Positions 1 through 8,391 of a stretch of DNA of 64,000 bases are shown here, in pieces. Every line of letters begins with the position of its first letter. Position 1 is the stretch's first letter. The stretch lies in contig CBDEVT010000001.1 of assembly GCA_965243825.1 (NCBI GenBank), positions 2,108,001-2,172,000 of the forward strand, read 5' to 3'. The position numbers and the translations under genes are program-made. This stretch comes from JAJCYX01 sp965243825. GTDB taxonomy: Bacteria; Chloroflexota; Dehalococcoidia; Lucifugimonadales; Lucifugimonadaceae. The notes below the pieces were generated by a model that was given only the letters and a program-made list of their open reading frames with translations, was not told where the DNA came from and did no database searches.

Positions 1-643
1 TGCTGGGGTTGGGTGTCTGTCCGATATTGCTCACAAGGTCGGGGAGGTCCATATCGGCAGTGTCGATGATCGCTCTAATTGCGACGAATGGAACTTCCCG
101 GTCTGCAGCGACCTCACAGACAACAAAACTTTCCATGTCTACACAGGCGCCACCAAGAGCTGTACCGATCCAGCGTTTCATACCGGCGGTCTTGGCAATC
201 GTTGGCAGATTAACGATTGGGCCTTGCTCGAAGTCGATGCCCGCGACCTCAACGGCATTCCGGGCGGCTCCGAGCAAATAGCGATCAGGTATTAGAGGAT
301 CTCCAAGTTGGTCCTCGTCCCAGTAAAACGGAGATCCGTCGAGTCGAAATAGACGGGTTCCAAGTACCAGATCGCCCTGTTGCAAGGTGTCCAGGGCACC
401 TCCGCCAAACCCGATCGACATCATCGCTTTCGGATCGAACTCTTCGAAGGCCCAGCGAGTTGCATTTGTAGCTCGTTCGCGGCCAGTACCAGTCAGAACA
501 ATGCCCGTTTCCAGGCTGTTCGTCTCAACGTCAGGCCTGGATCGGTATGCGAGCACTCCTTCTGGGCTGGAGACCGTTTCGAAGTCGCCCGCGCGCAGGA
601 TTCCACTCACTTCATCAGACAGTGCTGCGGTTAGAAGTAGCAT
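1..643 (-). CDS. hpnG: Hopanoid-associated phosphorylase/nucleosidase HpnG, partial (C-terminus off the window)
   Basis: This reading frame stays open to the left edge, so 214 codons are present and the C-terminus is missing. The N-terminus (MLLLTAALSDEV) matches the first strand of the purine-nucleoside phosphorylase/MTA-SAH nucleosidase fold. A glycine loop GFGGG lies at residues 78-82 and the VDMES substrate-binding motif at 168-172. In hopanoid producers HpnG removes adenine from adenosylhopane to give phosphoribosylhopane, acting in the cytoplasm or at the membrane face. The gene directly upstream on the same strand is hpnH, whose product makes adenosylhopane, which favours HpnG over a general MTA/SAH nucleosidase. 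The ATG at 643 is 45 bp after the hpnH stop, so co-transcription is likely. Confidence 0.82.
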   Translation of the reverse strand, partial: MLLLTAALSDEVSGILRAGDFETVSSPEGVLAYRSRPDVETNSLETGIVLTGTGRERATNATRWAFEEFDPKAMMSIGFGGGALDTLQQGDLVLGTRLFRLDGSPFYWDEDQLGDPLIPDRYLLGAARNAVEVAGIDFEQGPIVNLPTIAKTAGMKRWIGTALGGACVDMESFVVCEVAADREVPFVAIRAIIDTADMDLPDLVSNIGQTPNPS

Positions 644-687
644 AGCCGTGGTTCGTTGCCGGGTTCTGGTGCCAGGCCACCGCTCCG

Positions 688-1728
688 CTAGCCAGCAGTG
701 ATGCCGCTTTTAACCACAGCCCCGGATCGAACCAGCTTGGCCGCTGCCTTAGGGCTAGACATCGCCTCAAAGATCGTCGTCGACTCGAAGCCGCAGTGCA
801 TCATGCAGTTTGCACAGCGTGGATCTTTCTCAGGGCTGCCGTACTTGTCCCACACGTCGTCGGCCATCAATTCGCCAAGTTCCTGTGTGTGCCCATCTGC
901 CAGTGGATAGCAAGGATTACGCCAGCCCATGATCGTATATGTCGGGTTGGTCCAGGCTGTACATGAACTGTATGACCGCTCACCTCGAAGGAACTGTAAG
1001 TAGAGCGGGTTATTGTAGAGGCGAATCTTCTTGGTCTTCTCCGGGTCAAGTACCTCTTTGAAGATGTTTATCGCCTGTTGTTTCTTAAGGAAGAGCTGCT
1101 GGTTCGGCACAGTCTCATAGTCGTAACCTGCTGTAACCATGGCTCCTTCGAAGCCCATCTCCGTGGTCTTCTCCCATAGCTCGTGCAGGTCGTCGGCATC
1201 AGAACCTGAGAAGAGTGTTGTATTGCTGCAAACCCGATAGCCTTTTTCAAGTGCTTTTTCAGACATCTTCATTGCTATCTGGTAGACGCCCTTACGGGAG
1301 ACCGCAACATCGTGCCGTTCACCGGTGCCGTCGAGGTGAACAACCCAGGCAAAGTACTTGGACGGCGGTATCTGCTGCATCATCTTGCCCATCGTCAGGC
1401 CGTTAGTGCAGACGTAGACGAACTTCTTCTTGGCCACTAACTTTTCGACGAGTTCAGGCAGATGCGGCCAGATTGTCGGTTCACCACCGGCAATGGAGAC
1501 GACGGGGGTGTTCGCCTCATCCACGGCCTTCATGCACTCTTCGACGGTCAATTGGCGGTGGATGACAGATTCATATTCACGGATACGACCGCAGCCTTCG
1601 CACGCCAGATTGCATGCCTCTAGCGGCTCAAGCATCGTAACGAGAGGAAAGCGCTTTCTACGTTTAATGAACTTGTTGTAGAAGAGGTACCAGCCGACTT
1701 TGACCGCAAGTTCCTTTGGCCTGGCCAT
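688..1728 (-). CDS. hpnH: Adenosyl-hopene transferase HpnH, radical SAM
   Basis: HpnH joins a 5'-deoxyadenosyl radical to diploptene, the first step in making C35 extended hopanoids. The 346-residue protein has the radical-SAM cluster motif CxxxCxxC at Cys39, Cys43 and Cys46. It ends in a Cys-rich region (CANCMMHCGFES) typical of the DUF3463 tail of this family. Length and the N-terminal pattern of basic and aromatic residues also fit. An AAGGAG sequence lies nine bases before the ATG. It is followed by hpnG and preceded 88 bp upstream by a polyprenyl diphosphate synthase, forming an isoprenoid/hopanoid group. No squalene-hopene cyclase is visible here, so the rest of the pathway must lie elsewhere. 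Confidence 0.92.
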   Translation of the reverse strand: MARPKELAVKVGWYLFYNKFIKRRKRFPLVTMLEPLEACNLACEGCGRIREYESVIHRQLTVEECMKAVDEANTPVVSIAGGEPTIWPHLPELVEKLVAKKKFVYVCTNGLTMGKMMQQIPPSKYFAWVVHLDGTGERHDVAVSRKGVYQIAMKMSEKALEKGYRVCSNTTLFSGSDADDLHELWEKTTEMGFEGAMVTAGYDYETVPNQQLFLKKQQAINIFKEVLDPEKTKKIRLYNNPLYLQFLRGERSYSSCTAWTNPTYTIMGWRNPCYPLADGHTQELGELMADDVWDKYGSPEKDPRCANCMMHCGFESTTIFEAMSSPKAAAKLVRSGAVVKSGITAG

Positions 1729-1816
1729 CTGACCAATCTCCTTCTTACGTCCCTACAAGTCTCGCCAGGAGACGCGATGCTGATCGGGATGTCCCAAACT
1801 TCAACGGATCCATGCG

Positions 1817-2878
1817 CTAACTGGTCCGGATCAGCAGGAATTCTCCCAAATCTTCAAGGTCCCTGGCGGTTTCACCCGCAAGATCAAGTGACTGTAACAC
1901 GGTGCGCGCGCGATTCCATCTTTCGTCAGCGAGTGATTGGCAGTAATCCTGGGTACTCAGGTCCTCCATCACCTGCAACGCATCTTCCACATCGTCACCA
2001 CTCAACTCTTCTTTGGAGAAGATCTCCGTGATCCTCTGTTTCGCTGCTCCATCTGACATGCTGAGGGCATGAACGGCTGGCAAAGCTTTCTTCTTTCGTT
2101 GGATATCTGCACCAACCGGCTTGCCCGTCTCCTGGCCCCCCCAGACGCCGAGAATGTCATCTCTGATCTGGAAGATGCGCCCGAGCTCGTAGCCAACAGA
2201 GCGGAGGCCAGCGGAGAATTCCCGGTCTGGCCCACCAGGACGCCCCACAAACGAGCCCAGGAAAACGGCGGTTTCGATTAGTGCTCCCGTTTTTCGTTCG
2301 ATCATGTCCAGGTACTGTTCGACCGTCACTGACGCTAGAGACTCGAACTGGATATCGAGGTACTGGCCTTCCATCATCCGTAGATAGTTAGCCGTGAGTG
2401 AATGCTGAGCCTCTAGGATGACTTCGGTGCTGATGTTGTGGTCAGCCAGCTTTTCCATCGCTCTGTCAGCGATCTTCAGCATGGCGTTGCCTGAGACGAT
2501 CGCCGTTGGCTCACCCCAAACGGCCCAGACAGTTGGCCGATGATGCCGGATTCGGTCCTGGTCTTCCAGGTCGTCATGTATCAGCGAGAAGTTGTGGACA
2601 TACTCTAGAGATACGGCAACCGGCATCGCACGTTCCGGCTCACCGCCAGCTGCATCGGCCGCCAGCAACGCCAAAGTAGGGCGCAGGCGTTTCCCTCCGG
2701 TGCTCTCGGATTCCGATCCGTCAATATCGGTCCATCCCATGTAGTAACTGTGCGTCTCGTACAGAGGCAGGGATAGGCCGTTCAGTTCGGCCCGCAGAGC
2801 GTTGTCGATCGGTTGCTGATAGCGCGCAAAGAAAGCCGGAAGGCTGGTAGGGCGGACTTCGTTCCCAGTGGTGCTCAA
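1817..2878 (-). CDS. Polyprenyl (geranylgeranyl/farnesyl-type) diphosphate synthase
   Basis: This is a class I trans-prenyltransferase that condenses isopentenyl diphosphate with allylic diphosphates. The 353-residue protein has the GGKRLRP substrate loop at 61-67. The first aspartate-rich motif DDLED is at 102-106, and the second, DDILG, is at 240-244. The bulky SLEYVHNFSLIHD segment before the first motif lines the chain-length pocket, but the exact product cannot be read safely. The gene sits just upstream of hpnH and hpnG on the same strand, so it may supply farnesyl or longer precursors for hopanoids or quinones. The N-terminal 40 residues are less conserved and the start is moderately certain. 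Confidence 0.9.
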   Translation of the reverse strand: MSTTGNEVRPTSLPAFFARYQQPIDNALRAELNGLSLPLYETHSYYMGWTDIDGSESESTGGKRLRPTLALLAADAAGGEPERAMPVAVSLEYVHNFSLIHDDLEDQDRIRHHRPTVWAVWGEPTAIVSGNAMLKIADRAMEKLADHNISTEVILEAQHSLTANYLRMMEGQYLDIQFESLASVTVEQYLDMIERKTGALIETAVFLGSFVGRPGGPDREFSAGLRSVGYELGRIFQIRDDILGVWGGQETGKPVGADIQRKKKALPAVHALSMSDGAAKQRITEIFSKEELSGDDVEDALQVMEDLSTQDYCQSLADERWNRARTVLQSLDLAGETARDLEDLGEFLLIRTS

Positions 2879-3000
2879 GCTCGCTCGCTTCGAGGTTCAT
2901 CGGACATTTGCGCCTCTCTAAGATGTCAGAGCTTACCGGAGGGCGCAGCGTTGCCGAAACCCTTAACTGGGTATTCGTACCCTTTGGGAGTGTTCACCAA

Positions 3001-3043
3001 ACGAAAAGGCCGGCCGGAAAGCGTCACCTCCGGTCGGCCTATC
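3001..3043 (-). terminator. Rho-independent terminator of hsp20
   Basis: An 11-bp GC-rich stem with one G-T wobble is formed by 3007-3017 and 3030-3040 around a 12-nt loop. On the minus strand it is followed by TTTT (3007-3004). It lies 25 bp past the hsp20 stop and before the prenyltransferase start, so it separates the two units. Confidence 0.85.
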
Positions 3044-3065
3044 TGACTACTGTTCGTCTGGTTTG

Positions 3066-3491
3066 TTAGCCGCTAATCGCGAGCTTCCGAGCCTTCTTCT
3101 CCTCGGTCTTTGGTAGTGTGATCTTTAGCACTCCGTCGCTGTAGGTCGAAGAAGCCTCTTCTGAATCGACTGCATCGGGTAGTCGTACGGCTCTGTAGAA
3201 TGATCCTGTCCGCCGCTCCTTGAGCAGATATCCGATCTCCTGTTTCTCGTTCTCCTCATCGATCTCGGCTCGGATCGTTAGGACGTTGTCCTCAATGGTC
3301 ACGTCCACATCTTCCTTGTTTACGCCGGGCAGTGAAGCCTTCACAGTGACCGCATCGCCGTTACGCGTGACATCAAGCGGGATACTCCATGACTCTGGAG
3401 TTTCCTGGAAGTTTGAACCTCGCAACATCCTGCCGAAGATGTCATCGAATCGTCGCATCTCGGAAAACGGACTCCATCTCTCGATAGCCAT
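3066..3491 (-). CDS. hsp20: Small heat-shock protein, Hsp20/alpha-crystallin family
   Basis: Hsp20 is an ATP-independent holdase that binds unfolding proteins as large oligomers in the cytoplasm. The alpha-crystallin domain covers about residues 35-130, with the signature segment KASLPGVNKEDVDVTIEDN and the strand 'YSDGVLKITLPK' near the C-terminus. I take the ATG at 3491 (MAIERWSPF, 141 residues) because AGGAG lies nine bases upstream at 3505-3501; the frame is open up to 3542. The usual I-x-I/V tail motif is not obvious: the protein ends KLAISG. It is transcribed divergently from dnaJ-hspR-clpC and has its own promoter with two palindromes and its own terminator. Confidence 0.93.
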   Translation of the reverse strand: MAIERWSPFSEMRRFDDIFGRMLRGSNFQETPESWSIPLDVTRNGDAVTVKASLPGVNKEDVDVTIEDNVLTIRAEIDEENEKQEIGYLLKERRTGSFYRAVRLPDAVDSEEASSTYSDGVLKITLPKTEEKKARKLAISG

Positions 3492-3552
3492 CTTTTCCAT
3501 CTCCTGTAAAGCAAATCCTTGGCCTAGAGCCGCGATAGCCACGACTCAACAA

Positions 3553-3566
3553 ACTATGGACATAGT
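3553..3566. promoter_or_regulatory. Second palindrome at the hsp20 -10/start site
   Basis: ACTATGGACATAGT is a perfect 6+2+6 inverted repeat that overlaps the downstream half of the -10 box and the expected transcription start. With the -35 palindrome it brackets the promoter core. Confidence 0.5.
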
Positions 3567-3593
3567 ATAGAAATCTGATAAGATACTTGTCAA
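3564..3593 (-). promoter_or_regulatory. Sigma70-type promoter of hsp20
   Basis: On the minus strand TTGACA (3593-3588) and TATACT (3569-3564) are separated by 18 bp, an almost perfect vegetative promoter. The predicted start is near 3557, about 65 bp upstream of the chosen ATG. Confidence 0.75.
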
Positions 3594-3596
3594 GTA
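3584..3596. promoter_or_regulatory. Palindrome over the hsp20 -35 box
   Basis: TACTTGTCAAGTA is a perfect inverted repeat with a one-base centre and contains the whole hsp20 -35 hexamer. It is a candidate operator; HspR, encoded three genes away, is one possible ligand, although the site is not the classical HAIR sequence (CTTGAGT-N7-ACTCAAG). Confidence 0.55.
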
Positions 3597-3655
3597 ATCT
3601 TTCAGCATCTGGTGTAGTAAAATTGCATCCAATGAGTTGATTGAACTGCCAGGTC

Positions 3656-4555
3656 ATGAAAGGCGACAACTTGGCACAGGATTTCTACGGTGTTCTAGGC
3701 ATCGCCAGGGACGCAACAGAAAAAGAGATAAAGACCGCATATCGCAAACTGGCGCGGCAGTTACACCCGGATGTGAACCCGGGGGATGACGCTGCTGCTT
3801 CGAAGTTCAAGCGTGTGAATGAGGCTTACGACGTTCTCGGCGACGCAAAAAAGCGCAAGGACTACGACGAGTTCGGTGAGAACTGGAAGCACGCTGATGA
3901 GTTGCGTAAGGCAGGTGCGAACGGATTCAGCGGGCGCGCTAACCCGTTTGGTGGTGACGCCGATTCGATCTTCGATTTCTTCGGTAGCTCAGGCGGTGGT
4001 TCTCCATACGACATCTTCGGCGGTGGACGGCCGATGCGATCCACCGTTGAAGGGAGCGTTGAGGTGTCTCTTGAAGATGCCTATCACGGCGCAACTCGCA
4101 GAGTGAGCCTGAGCGGAGTAGCAGGAACTAGAACACTTGAAGTGACGGTACCTGCCGGAATACGCGATGGTGGCAAGATCAGGCTCAACCCAGACGCGCA
4201 GACTGAGGTCCTTTTGCAGGTGAAGGTCATGCCGTCCCGACGATTCACTCGAAGGGGGGATGATCTGATAGCTGAAGTGCCGGTGAGCTACGTGGATGCA
4301 GTGCTGGGTGGAGAGGTGGAGGTGCCGATGATCGAAGGTCGCATCGCATTAACCGTTCCTGCGGGAACACAAAACGGCCGTTCGTTCCGAATTCCTGGTA
4401 AGGGCATGCCGAAGCGAGGTAAGGGCGAGTTCGGTGACCTGATTGCGAAGGTGAAAGTCCGTATGCCGGATCTGGTTACAGATGAACACAAGGCCTTATT
4501 CGAACAGTTACGGGATCTAGAAAAATCCTCGAACAGCACGAAGGCAGGTGGCTAA
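3656..4555 (+). CDS. dnaJ: DnaJ-type co-chaperone (type II, CbpA-like)
   Basis: The protein is a J-domain co-chaperone that stimulates the ATPase of DnaK. The J domain covers residues 9-75 with HPD at 37-39. A Gly/Phe-rich linker follows (about 85-130), then the two beta-barrel substrate-binding domains from about 140 to 290. The cysteine-rich zinc domain is absent, which makes it a type II (CbpA/DnaJ2) protein. I choose the ATG at 3656 over the in-frame TTG at 3641; neither has a strong ribosome site. It is the first gene of a dnaJ-hspR-clpC unit and lies three bases before the hspR ATG. No dnaK or grpE is present in the window. Confidence 0.92.
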   Translation: MKGDNLAQDFYGVLGIARDATEKEIKTAYRKLARQLHPDVNPGDDAAASKFKRVNEAYDVLGDAKKRKDYDEFGENWKHADELRKAGANGFSGRANPFGGDADSIFDFFGSSGGGSPYDIFGGGRPMRSTVEGSVEVSLEDAYHGATRRVSLSGVAGTRTLEVTVPAGIRDGGKIRLNPDAQTEVLLQVKVMPSRRFTRRGDDLIAEVPVSYVDAVLGGEVEVPMIEGRIALTVPAGTQNGRSFRIPGKGMPKRGKGEFGDLIAKVKVRMPDLVTDEHKALFEQLRDLEKSSNSTKAGG

Positions 4556-4558
4556 AGC

Positions 4559-4927
4559 ATGTCATTCGGCCGAGATGAGCCCGTATTCGCTATCGGGATT
4601 GTTGCACGCAGAGTCGGAGTGCACCAGCAAACATTGCGCAACTACGAGCGATGGGGGCTGGTCATACCGACCCGGTCAGGTGGAGGCACGCGCTACTACT
4701 CGATCAGAGACATTGAAAAGATTGAAAAGATTCGGGAATGGATTGATGTACTCGGGATCAACAGGGCAGGGGTCGAGGTGATGACCCGGTTATTGAAGCG
4801 GATCTCCGATCTCGAGCACGAAGTTAATGAACTGAAATTGCAGATAGTTAAGAACGGTCTTGGACCGGATCGGCTGACCGGATCTGGAGATGACGCAGAT
4901 TCTCGACGCGGACGAATAGACAACTAG
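4559..4927 (+). CDS. hspR: HspR-like MerR-family heat-shock repressor
   Basis: This 122-residue protein has a MerR winged helix-turn-helix at residues 9-75 (IVARRVGVHQQTLRNYERWG, then GGTRYYS in the wing). A coiled-coil dimerisation helix follows at about 88-105, then a polar tail. HspR represses chaperone operons in actinobacteria, Helicobacter and relatives, usually together with DnaK as co-repressor. Its place between dnaJ and a Clp ATPase gene matches the classical dnaK-grpE-dnaJ-hspR or clpB arrangement. The ATG is three bases after the dnaJ stop. It probably controls its own operon, and perhaps the divergent hsp20. Confidence 0.88.
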   Translation: MSFGRDEPVFAIGIVARRVGVHQQTLRNYERWGLVIPTRSGGGTRYYSIRDIEKIEKIREWIDVLGINRAGVEVMTRLLKRISDLEHEVNELKLQIVKNGLGPDRLTGSGDDADSRRGRIDN

Positions 4928-4987
4928 GGCGAGCCAGGGACACAGGTCCTAATTCGTTCATCAGGATTAACAAGAAGCGAGGAACAA

Positions 4988-7468
4988 GTGGTCTTAAAAC
5001 AGGAAGACTTCACAGAGCAGGCCAGAGAAGCGCTGGGAGCATCACAACAGATGGTGCTGCAGATGCGGCACAGCCAGTGGGACGCTGAGCACCTGCTGTT
5101 GGGGCTGTTGCAGGTCGAGAATAGTCTGCCTGCCCAGATGCTTGGTGCTTTGAATGTCGAACCAGGCGACATCGTCCGCGACGTAACGGCGATACTTGAG
5201 GAGACTCCGAAAGTCTCAGGCCAGGGTCAGGCGACCCAGATATTTGCTACGCCTCGTGTCGTCGCCGCAATCGAGAACGCACGCAAAGAGGCTGACCGGC
5301 TCAAGGACGAGTTCATCGGTGCAGACCATCTGATGGTCAGCATCGTGGCGGACGATAGCGGCCGTTTAGGTGAGCTGTTCAAGAAGCACGGAATAACTCA
5401 AGAGCGCATCTACCAGGCACTGCAACAGGTGCGTGGATCGGCGCGGGTCACGGACCCTCGCGCTGAGAGCAAATACCAGGCATTGTCCAAGTACAGCATC
5501 GATCTGACTGAACTTGCACGCGACGGTAGATTGGACCCCGTAGTTGGGCGCGATCTTGAAGTCCGTCGGGTTATGCAGACCCTGACACGCCGAACCAAGA
5601 ACAACCCGGTTTTGATCGGAGATGCAGGTGTTGGTAAGACTGCGGTTGTGGAAGGGCTTGCCCAGCGAATCGTGGCCGGTGACGTACCCGAGAGCCTGCG
5701 TGGACGTCGAGTGATTGCACTTGAAATGGGCTCGTTGTTAGCCGGTGCTAAATTCCGTGGTGAGTTCGAGGAGCGATTGAAGGCGGTCATGGACGAAATC
5801 CGCCAGGCGGCCGGCGAGATCGTGTTGTTCATTGACGAGATACACACAGTAGTCGGTGCGGGTGCAGGCGATGGTGCGCTGGACGCAAGCAACATGATGA
5901 AGCCCGCTCTTGCACGTGGAGAGATGCAGACGATTGGCGCGACCACTCCGGGTGAGTACAGGAAGTACATCGAGAAGGATGCCGCCCTTGAAAGACGGTT
6001 CTCTCCGGTATGGGTCGAAGAGCCCGAGACTGAGATCGCGGTCGAGATGTTGAAGACTCTTCGACCTCGCTACGAGAGTCATCATGGCATCAAGATTGAC
6101 GAGGACGCTATCGAAGCGGCCGTGAGATTGAGTGCCCGTTACATCTCAGACAGGTTTCTACCAGACAAGGCGGTCGACCTTATTGACGAGGCCGCCGCAA
6201 AGATACGCATACAGAACGATGCAATGCCGTCTGAGTTGACCGAACTGGAATTGGATATTCAGACCCTATCCGAGGAGGAAGACGCCGCATCGGAGCGAGG
6301 CAACTATGAGCTGGCAGCGGAGAAGAAATCGGAACGACTGAGGATCTCCCAGGAATACGACCAGCAAAAGGCTGAATGGGAGAAGACCCACGACAGATGC
6401 GATTGCGTGACCGCCGAGGAGATCGCCGGTCTCATAGCTGAGCGCACCGGTATTCCAGTTGCGCGGCTCGTTGAAGGCGAGGCCGAACGCTTGTTGCACC
6501 TGGAAGAACGGCTGCATCAGCGCGTGATAGGGCAGGACTCAGCTGTCTCTGTACTTGCGGACGCGGTTCGCAGGGCCAGGGCAGGTCTGAAAGATCCGCG
6601 TCGCCCGATTGGCTCGTTCATCTTCCTCGGTCCGACCGGAGTTGGGAAGACTGAGCTTGGTCGTGCTCTTGCCGAGTACATGTTCGATGATGAAGAGAAC
6701 ATGGTCAGGGTTGACATGTCCGAGTACCAGGAAAGACACACCGTCTCGCGCATGATTGGAGCACCTCCTGGATACGTCGGTTATGACGACGCAGGACAGT
6801 TGACTGAGGCTGTGCGCCGACGTCCGTTCAGCGTTGTGCTGTTCGACGAAATCGAGAAGGCTCATCCCGAGGTCTTCAACACGTTGCTGCAGGTGCTTGA
6901 TGACGGTCGGCTGACCGACGGACAGGGCAGAACGGTTGACTTCAGGAACACGGTCATAATCATGACCAGCAACCTGGGGACTACTGGCGTGCCTCAAGAA
7001 TCGATTGGCTTCAAGACCGGAGGCAGTGACGCCAACGAGTCCGCGAACAGACGCGCGGAAGTTGAAGATGCCCTGAAACGAGCTTTCAGGCCAGAATTCT
7101 TGAACAGGATCGATGATGTGATCATCTTCGATTCGCTGACCCAGGACGACACTCTGAAGATTGTTGAGAAGCTTCTCAACGAGGTGAAAGCTCGAGTTGC
7201 CGAGCTGGGGGTCAAAGTCGAAGTGAGCGATTCCGCGATGGAATGGCTCGCTCGGGAAGGGTTTGACCGCATGTATGGCGCACGGCCATTGCGCCGGGCC
7301 ATACAGAGGAACATTGAGAACGAGCTTTCTAAGCGAATTCTCGGAGGCAAGCTGGGTGATGGAGCATCGATCAAAATCGATGCTACTGACAGTGGCTTGA
7401 AGTTCGAGGAGTCGTTAAGTAAATTGCCGGAGGTTGAGACTGTTCAGTCGGAACAGACTGCGAGTTAG
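4988..7468 (+). CDS. clpC: ATP-dependent Clp protease ATP-binding subunit, ClpC type
   Basis: This is a Hsp100 unfoldase with a double Clp-N repeat (residues 1-145), AAA1 with Walker A GDAGVGKT at 211-218, a short UVR-like middle segment near 430-465 and AAA2 with Walker A GPTGVGKT at 548-555. Walker B motifs are VLFIDEIH and VVLFDEIEKAH. The middle segment is far shorter than the ClpB coiled coil. An IGF tripeptide at 673-675 sits where ClpC carries its ClpP-docking loop, so I infer it feeds ClpP rather than acting as a disaggregase. The GTG start is preceded by AGGA at six bases. It is the last gene of the heat-shock unit, 60 bp after hspR, and ends in a strong terminator. Confidence 0.9.
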   Translation: MVLKQEDFTEQAREALGASQQMVLQMRHSQWDAEHLLLGLLQVENSLPAQMLGALNVEPGDIVRDVTAILEETPKVSGQGQATQIFATPRVVAAIENARKEADRLKDEFIGADHLMVSIVADDSGRLGELFKKHGITQERIYQALQQVRGSARVTDPRAESKYQALSKYSIDLTELARDGRLDPVVGRDLEVRRVMQTLTRRTKNNPVLIGDAGVGKTAVVEGLAQRIVAGDVPESLRGRRVIALEMGSLLAGAKFRGEFEERLKAVMDEIRQAAGEIVLFIDEIHTVVGAGAGDGALDASNMMKPALARGEMQTIGATTPGEYRKYIEKDAALERRFSPVWVEEPETEIAVEMLKTLRPRYESHHGIKIDEDAIEAAVRLSARYISDRFLPDKAVDLIDEAAAKIRIQNDAMPSELTELELDIQTLSEEEDAASERGNYELAAEKKSERLRISQEYDQQKAEWEKTHDRCDCVTAEEIAGLIAERTGIPVARLVEGEAERLLHLEERLHQRVIGQDSAVSVLADAVRRARAGLKDPRRPIGSFIFLGPTGVGKTELGRALAEYMFDDEENMVRVDMSEYQERHTVSRMIGAPPGYVGYDDAGQLTEAVRRRPFSVVLFDEIEKAHPEVFNTLLQVLDDGRLTDGQGRTVDFRNTVIIMTSNLGTTGVPQESIGFKTGGSDANESANRRAEVEDALKRAFRPEFLNRIDDVIIFDSLTQDDTLKIVEKLLNEVKARVAELGVKVEVSDSAMEWLAREGFDRMYGARPLRRAIQRNIENELSKRILGGKLGDGASIKIDATDSGLKFEESLSKLPEVETVQSEQTAS

Positions 7469-7504
7469 CCTCTGACAGATCCACGGAAACCATGGTGATC
7501 AAGG

Positions 7505-7542
7505 AGTCCGGCCGATGTGTATTACGTCGGCCGGACTTTCGC
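7505..7542 (+). terminator. Rho-independent terminator of dnaJ-hspR-clpC
   Basis: A perfect 11-bp stem is formed by 7505-7515 and 7527-7537 with an 11-nt loop, followed by TTTC. It is 36 bp past the clpC stop. Confidence 0.88.
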
Positions 7543-7667
7543 GTTTAGGCCTGCCGAATGTTCATCGAGTTTAGTGAAAGATCACGCCAACTTTGCGTGG
7601 CTGCATCGGGACGTTAATGACCGTTGTCCACCCTGTGCTGAAGACCTCGGTGGAATAAGATGCTGAA

Positions 7668-8348
7668 GTGCTCGAAGATCACTCCGAACCCAGCGGCCAG
7701 GAAGACGTCACTTCACCACCGGCTCATGTCGATGAAGTAGACGTGGAGCGACGTTGGCTGCCTGACCGAGACAATCCGATCGCGCTGTGGTTGGCGAGCC
7801 ACCCCAAAGTTATCCAGATAGTGATCTGGACGGTGGTTGTAGGGTCGATAGTCACGGGAACGATCTTCTTCGTCACCGGGCAACTTGAGCCAGAAGATGT
7901 CGGCTATACCGGCGCGTTTCTAATCAACCTCATCGGTTCGGCTTCTGTCATTTTGCCGGTACCTGGCCTCGCTGCAGTTTGCGCTGCTGCGGCACCCGAG
8001 GTCGGACTCAACATCATCGCCCTCGGACTTGTGGGCGCGATCGGATCAACCATCGGTGAGATGACCGGGTATCTGGCTGGATACGGCGGGCAGTCATTCG
8101 TACAAAAATCGAAGCACTACGATCGAGTGCATAAACTGGTAATGCGGCGCGGGGCTCTCGCTCTATTCATCCTTGCCGCGTTGCCAACTCCGTTCTTTGA
8201 CATCGCGGGAATTGCCTCTGGATCGCTGGGTTACCCGGTCAGGCGTTTCCTGTTCTGGGTCTCACTTGGCAAGATAATCAAGTTCATTCTCGTGGCTTAT
8301 GCCTGCCGTCAGGGCATAGACTGGTTTACCAACCTGTTGAATCTCTAG
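7668..8348 (+). CDS. VTT/DedA-like integral membrane protein, copy 1
   Basis: The 226-residue protein has a polar N-terminal tail of about 40 residues, a membrane helix near 45-68, and then a VTT (SNARE-associated) core. The core shows the re-entrant LPVPGLAAVCAA stretch, an E-x-x-GY-x-x-G motif (EMTGYLAGYGG) and the downstream ALPTPFFDIAGIASG loop. Related DedA and VTT proteins act as lipid scramblases or in envelope homeostasis; no substrate can be assigned from sequence. GTG is the likely start. It is followed 43 bp later by a close paralogue, then by ispDF, so the three genes may form an operon linked to isoprenoid or lipid metabolism. Confidence 0.8.
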   Translation: MLEDHSEPSGQEDVTSPPAHVDEVDVERRWLPDRDNPIALWLASHPKVIQIVIWTVVVGSIVTGTIFFVTGQLEPEDVGYTGAFLINLIGSASVILPVPGLAAVCAAAAPEVGLNIIALGLVGAIGSTIGEMTGYLAGYGGQSFVQKSKHYDRVHKLVMRRGALALFILAALPTPFFDIAGIASGSLGYPVRRFLFWVSLGKIIKFILVAYACRQGIDWFTNLLNL

Positions 8349-8391
8349 GCTCCCGGTCCTCGCTACCGCGAGTTTCCAATGGATTTGCTCG

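Noticed and set aside
9..701. Several overlapping plus-strand open frames of 84-104 codons at the left edge
   Set aside because: They lie antisense to the hpnG-like frame, which has clear nucleosidase-fold motifs; the plus-strand frames show none.
3593..3655. A divergent dnaJ promoter using TAAAAT at 3618-3623
   Set aside because: No -35 hexamer lies at 16-18 bp; the nearest TTGTCA is 25 bp away.
5410..5970. A 186-codon minus-strand frame inside clpC
   Set aside because: Antisense to the conserved AAA1 domain, rich in Ser/Arg with no domain signal; a codon-bias shadow.
4988..7468. Calling the Clp gene clpB
   Set aside because: The middle segment is too short for the ClpB coiled coil and an IGF docking tripeptide is present, both of which favour ClpC.
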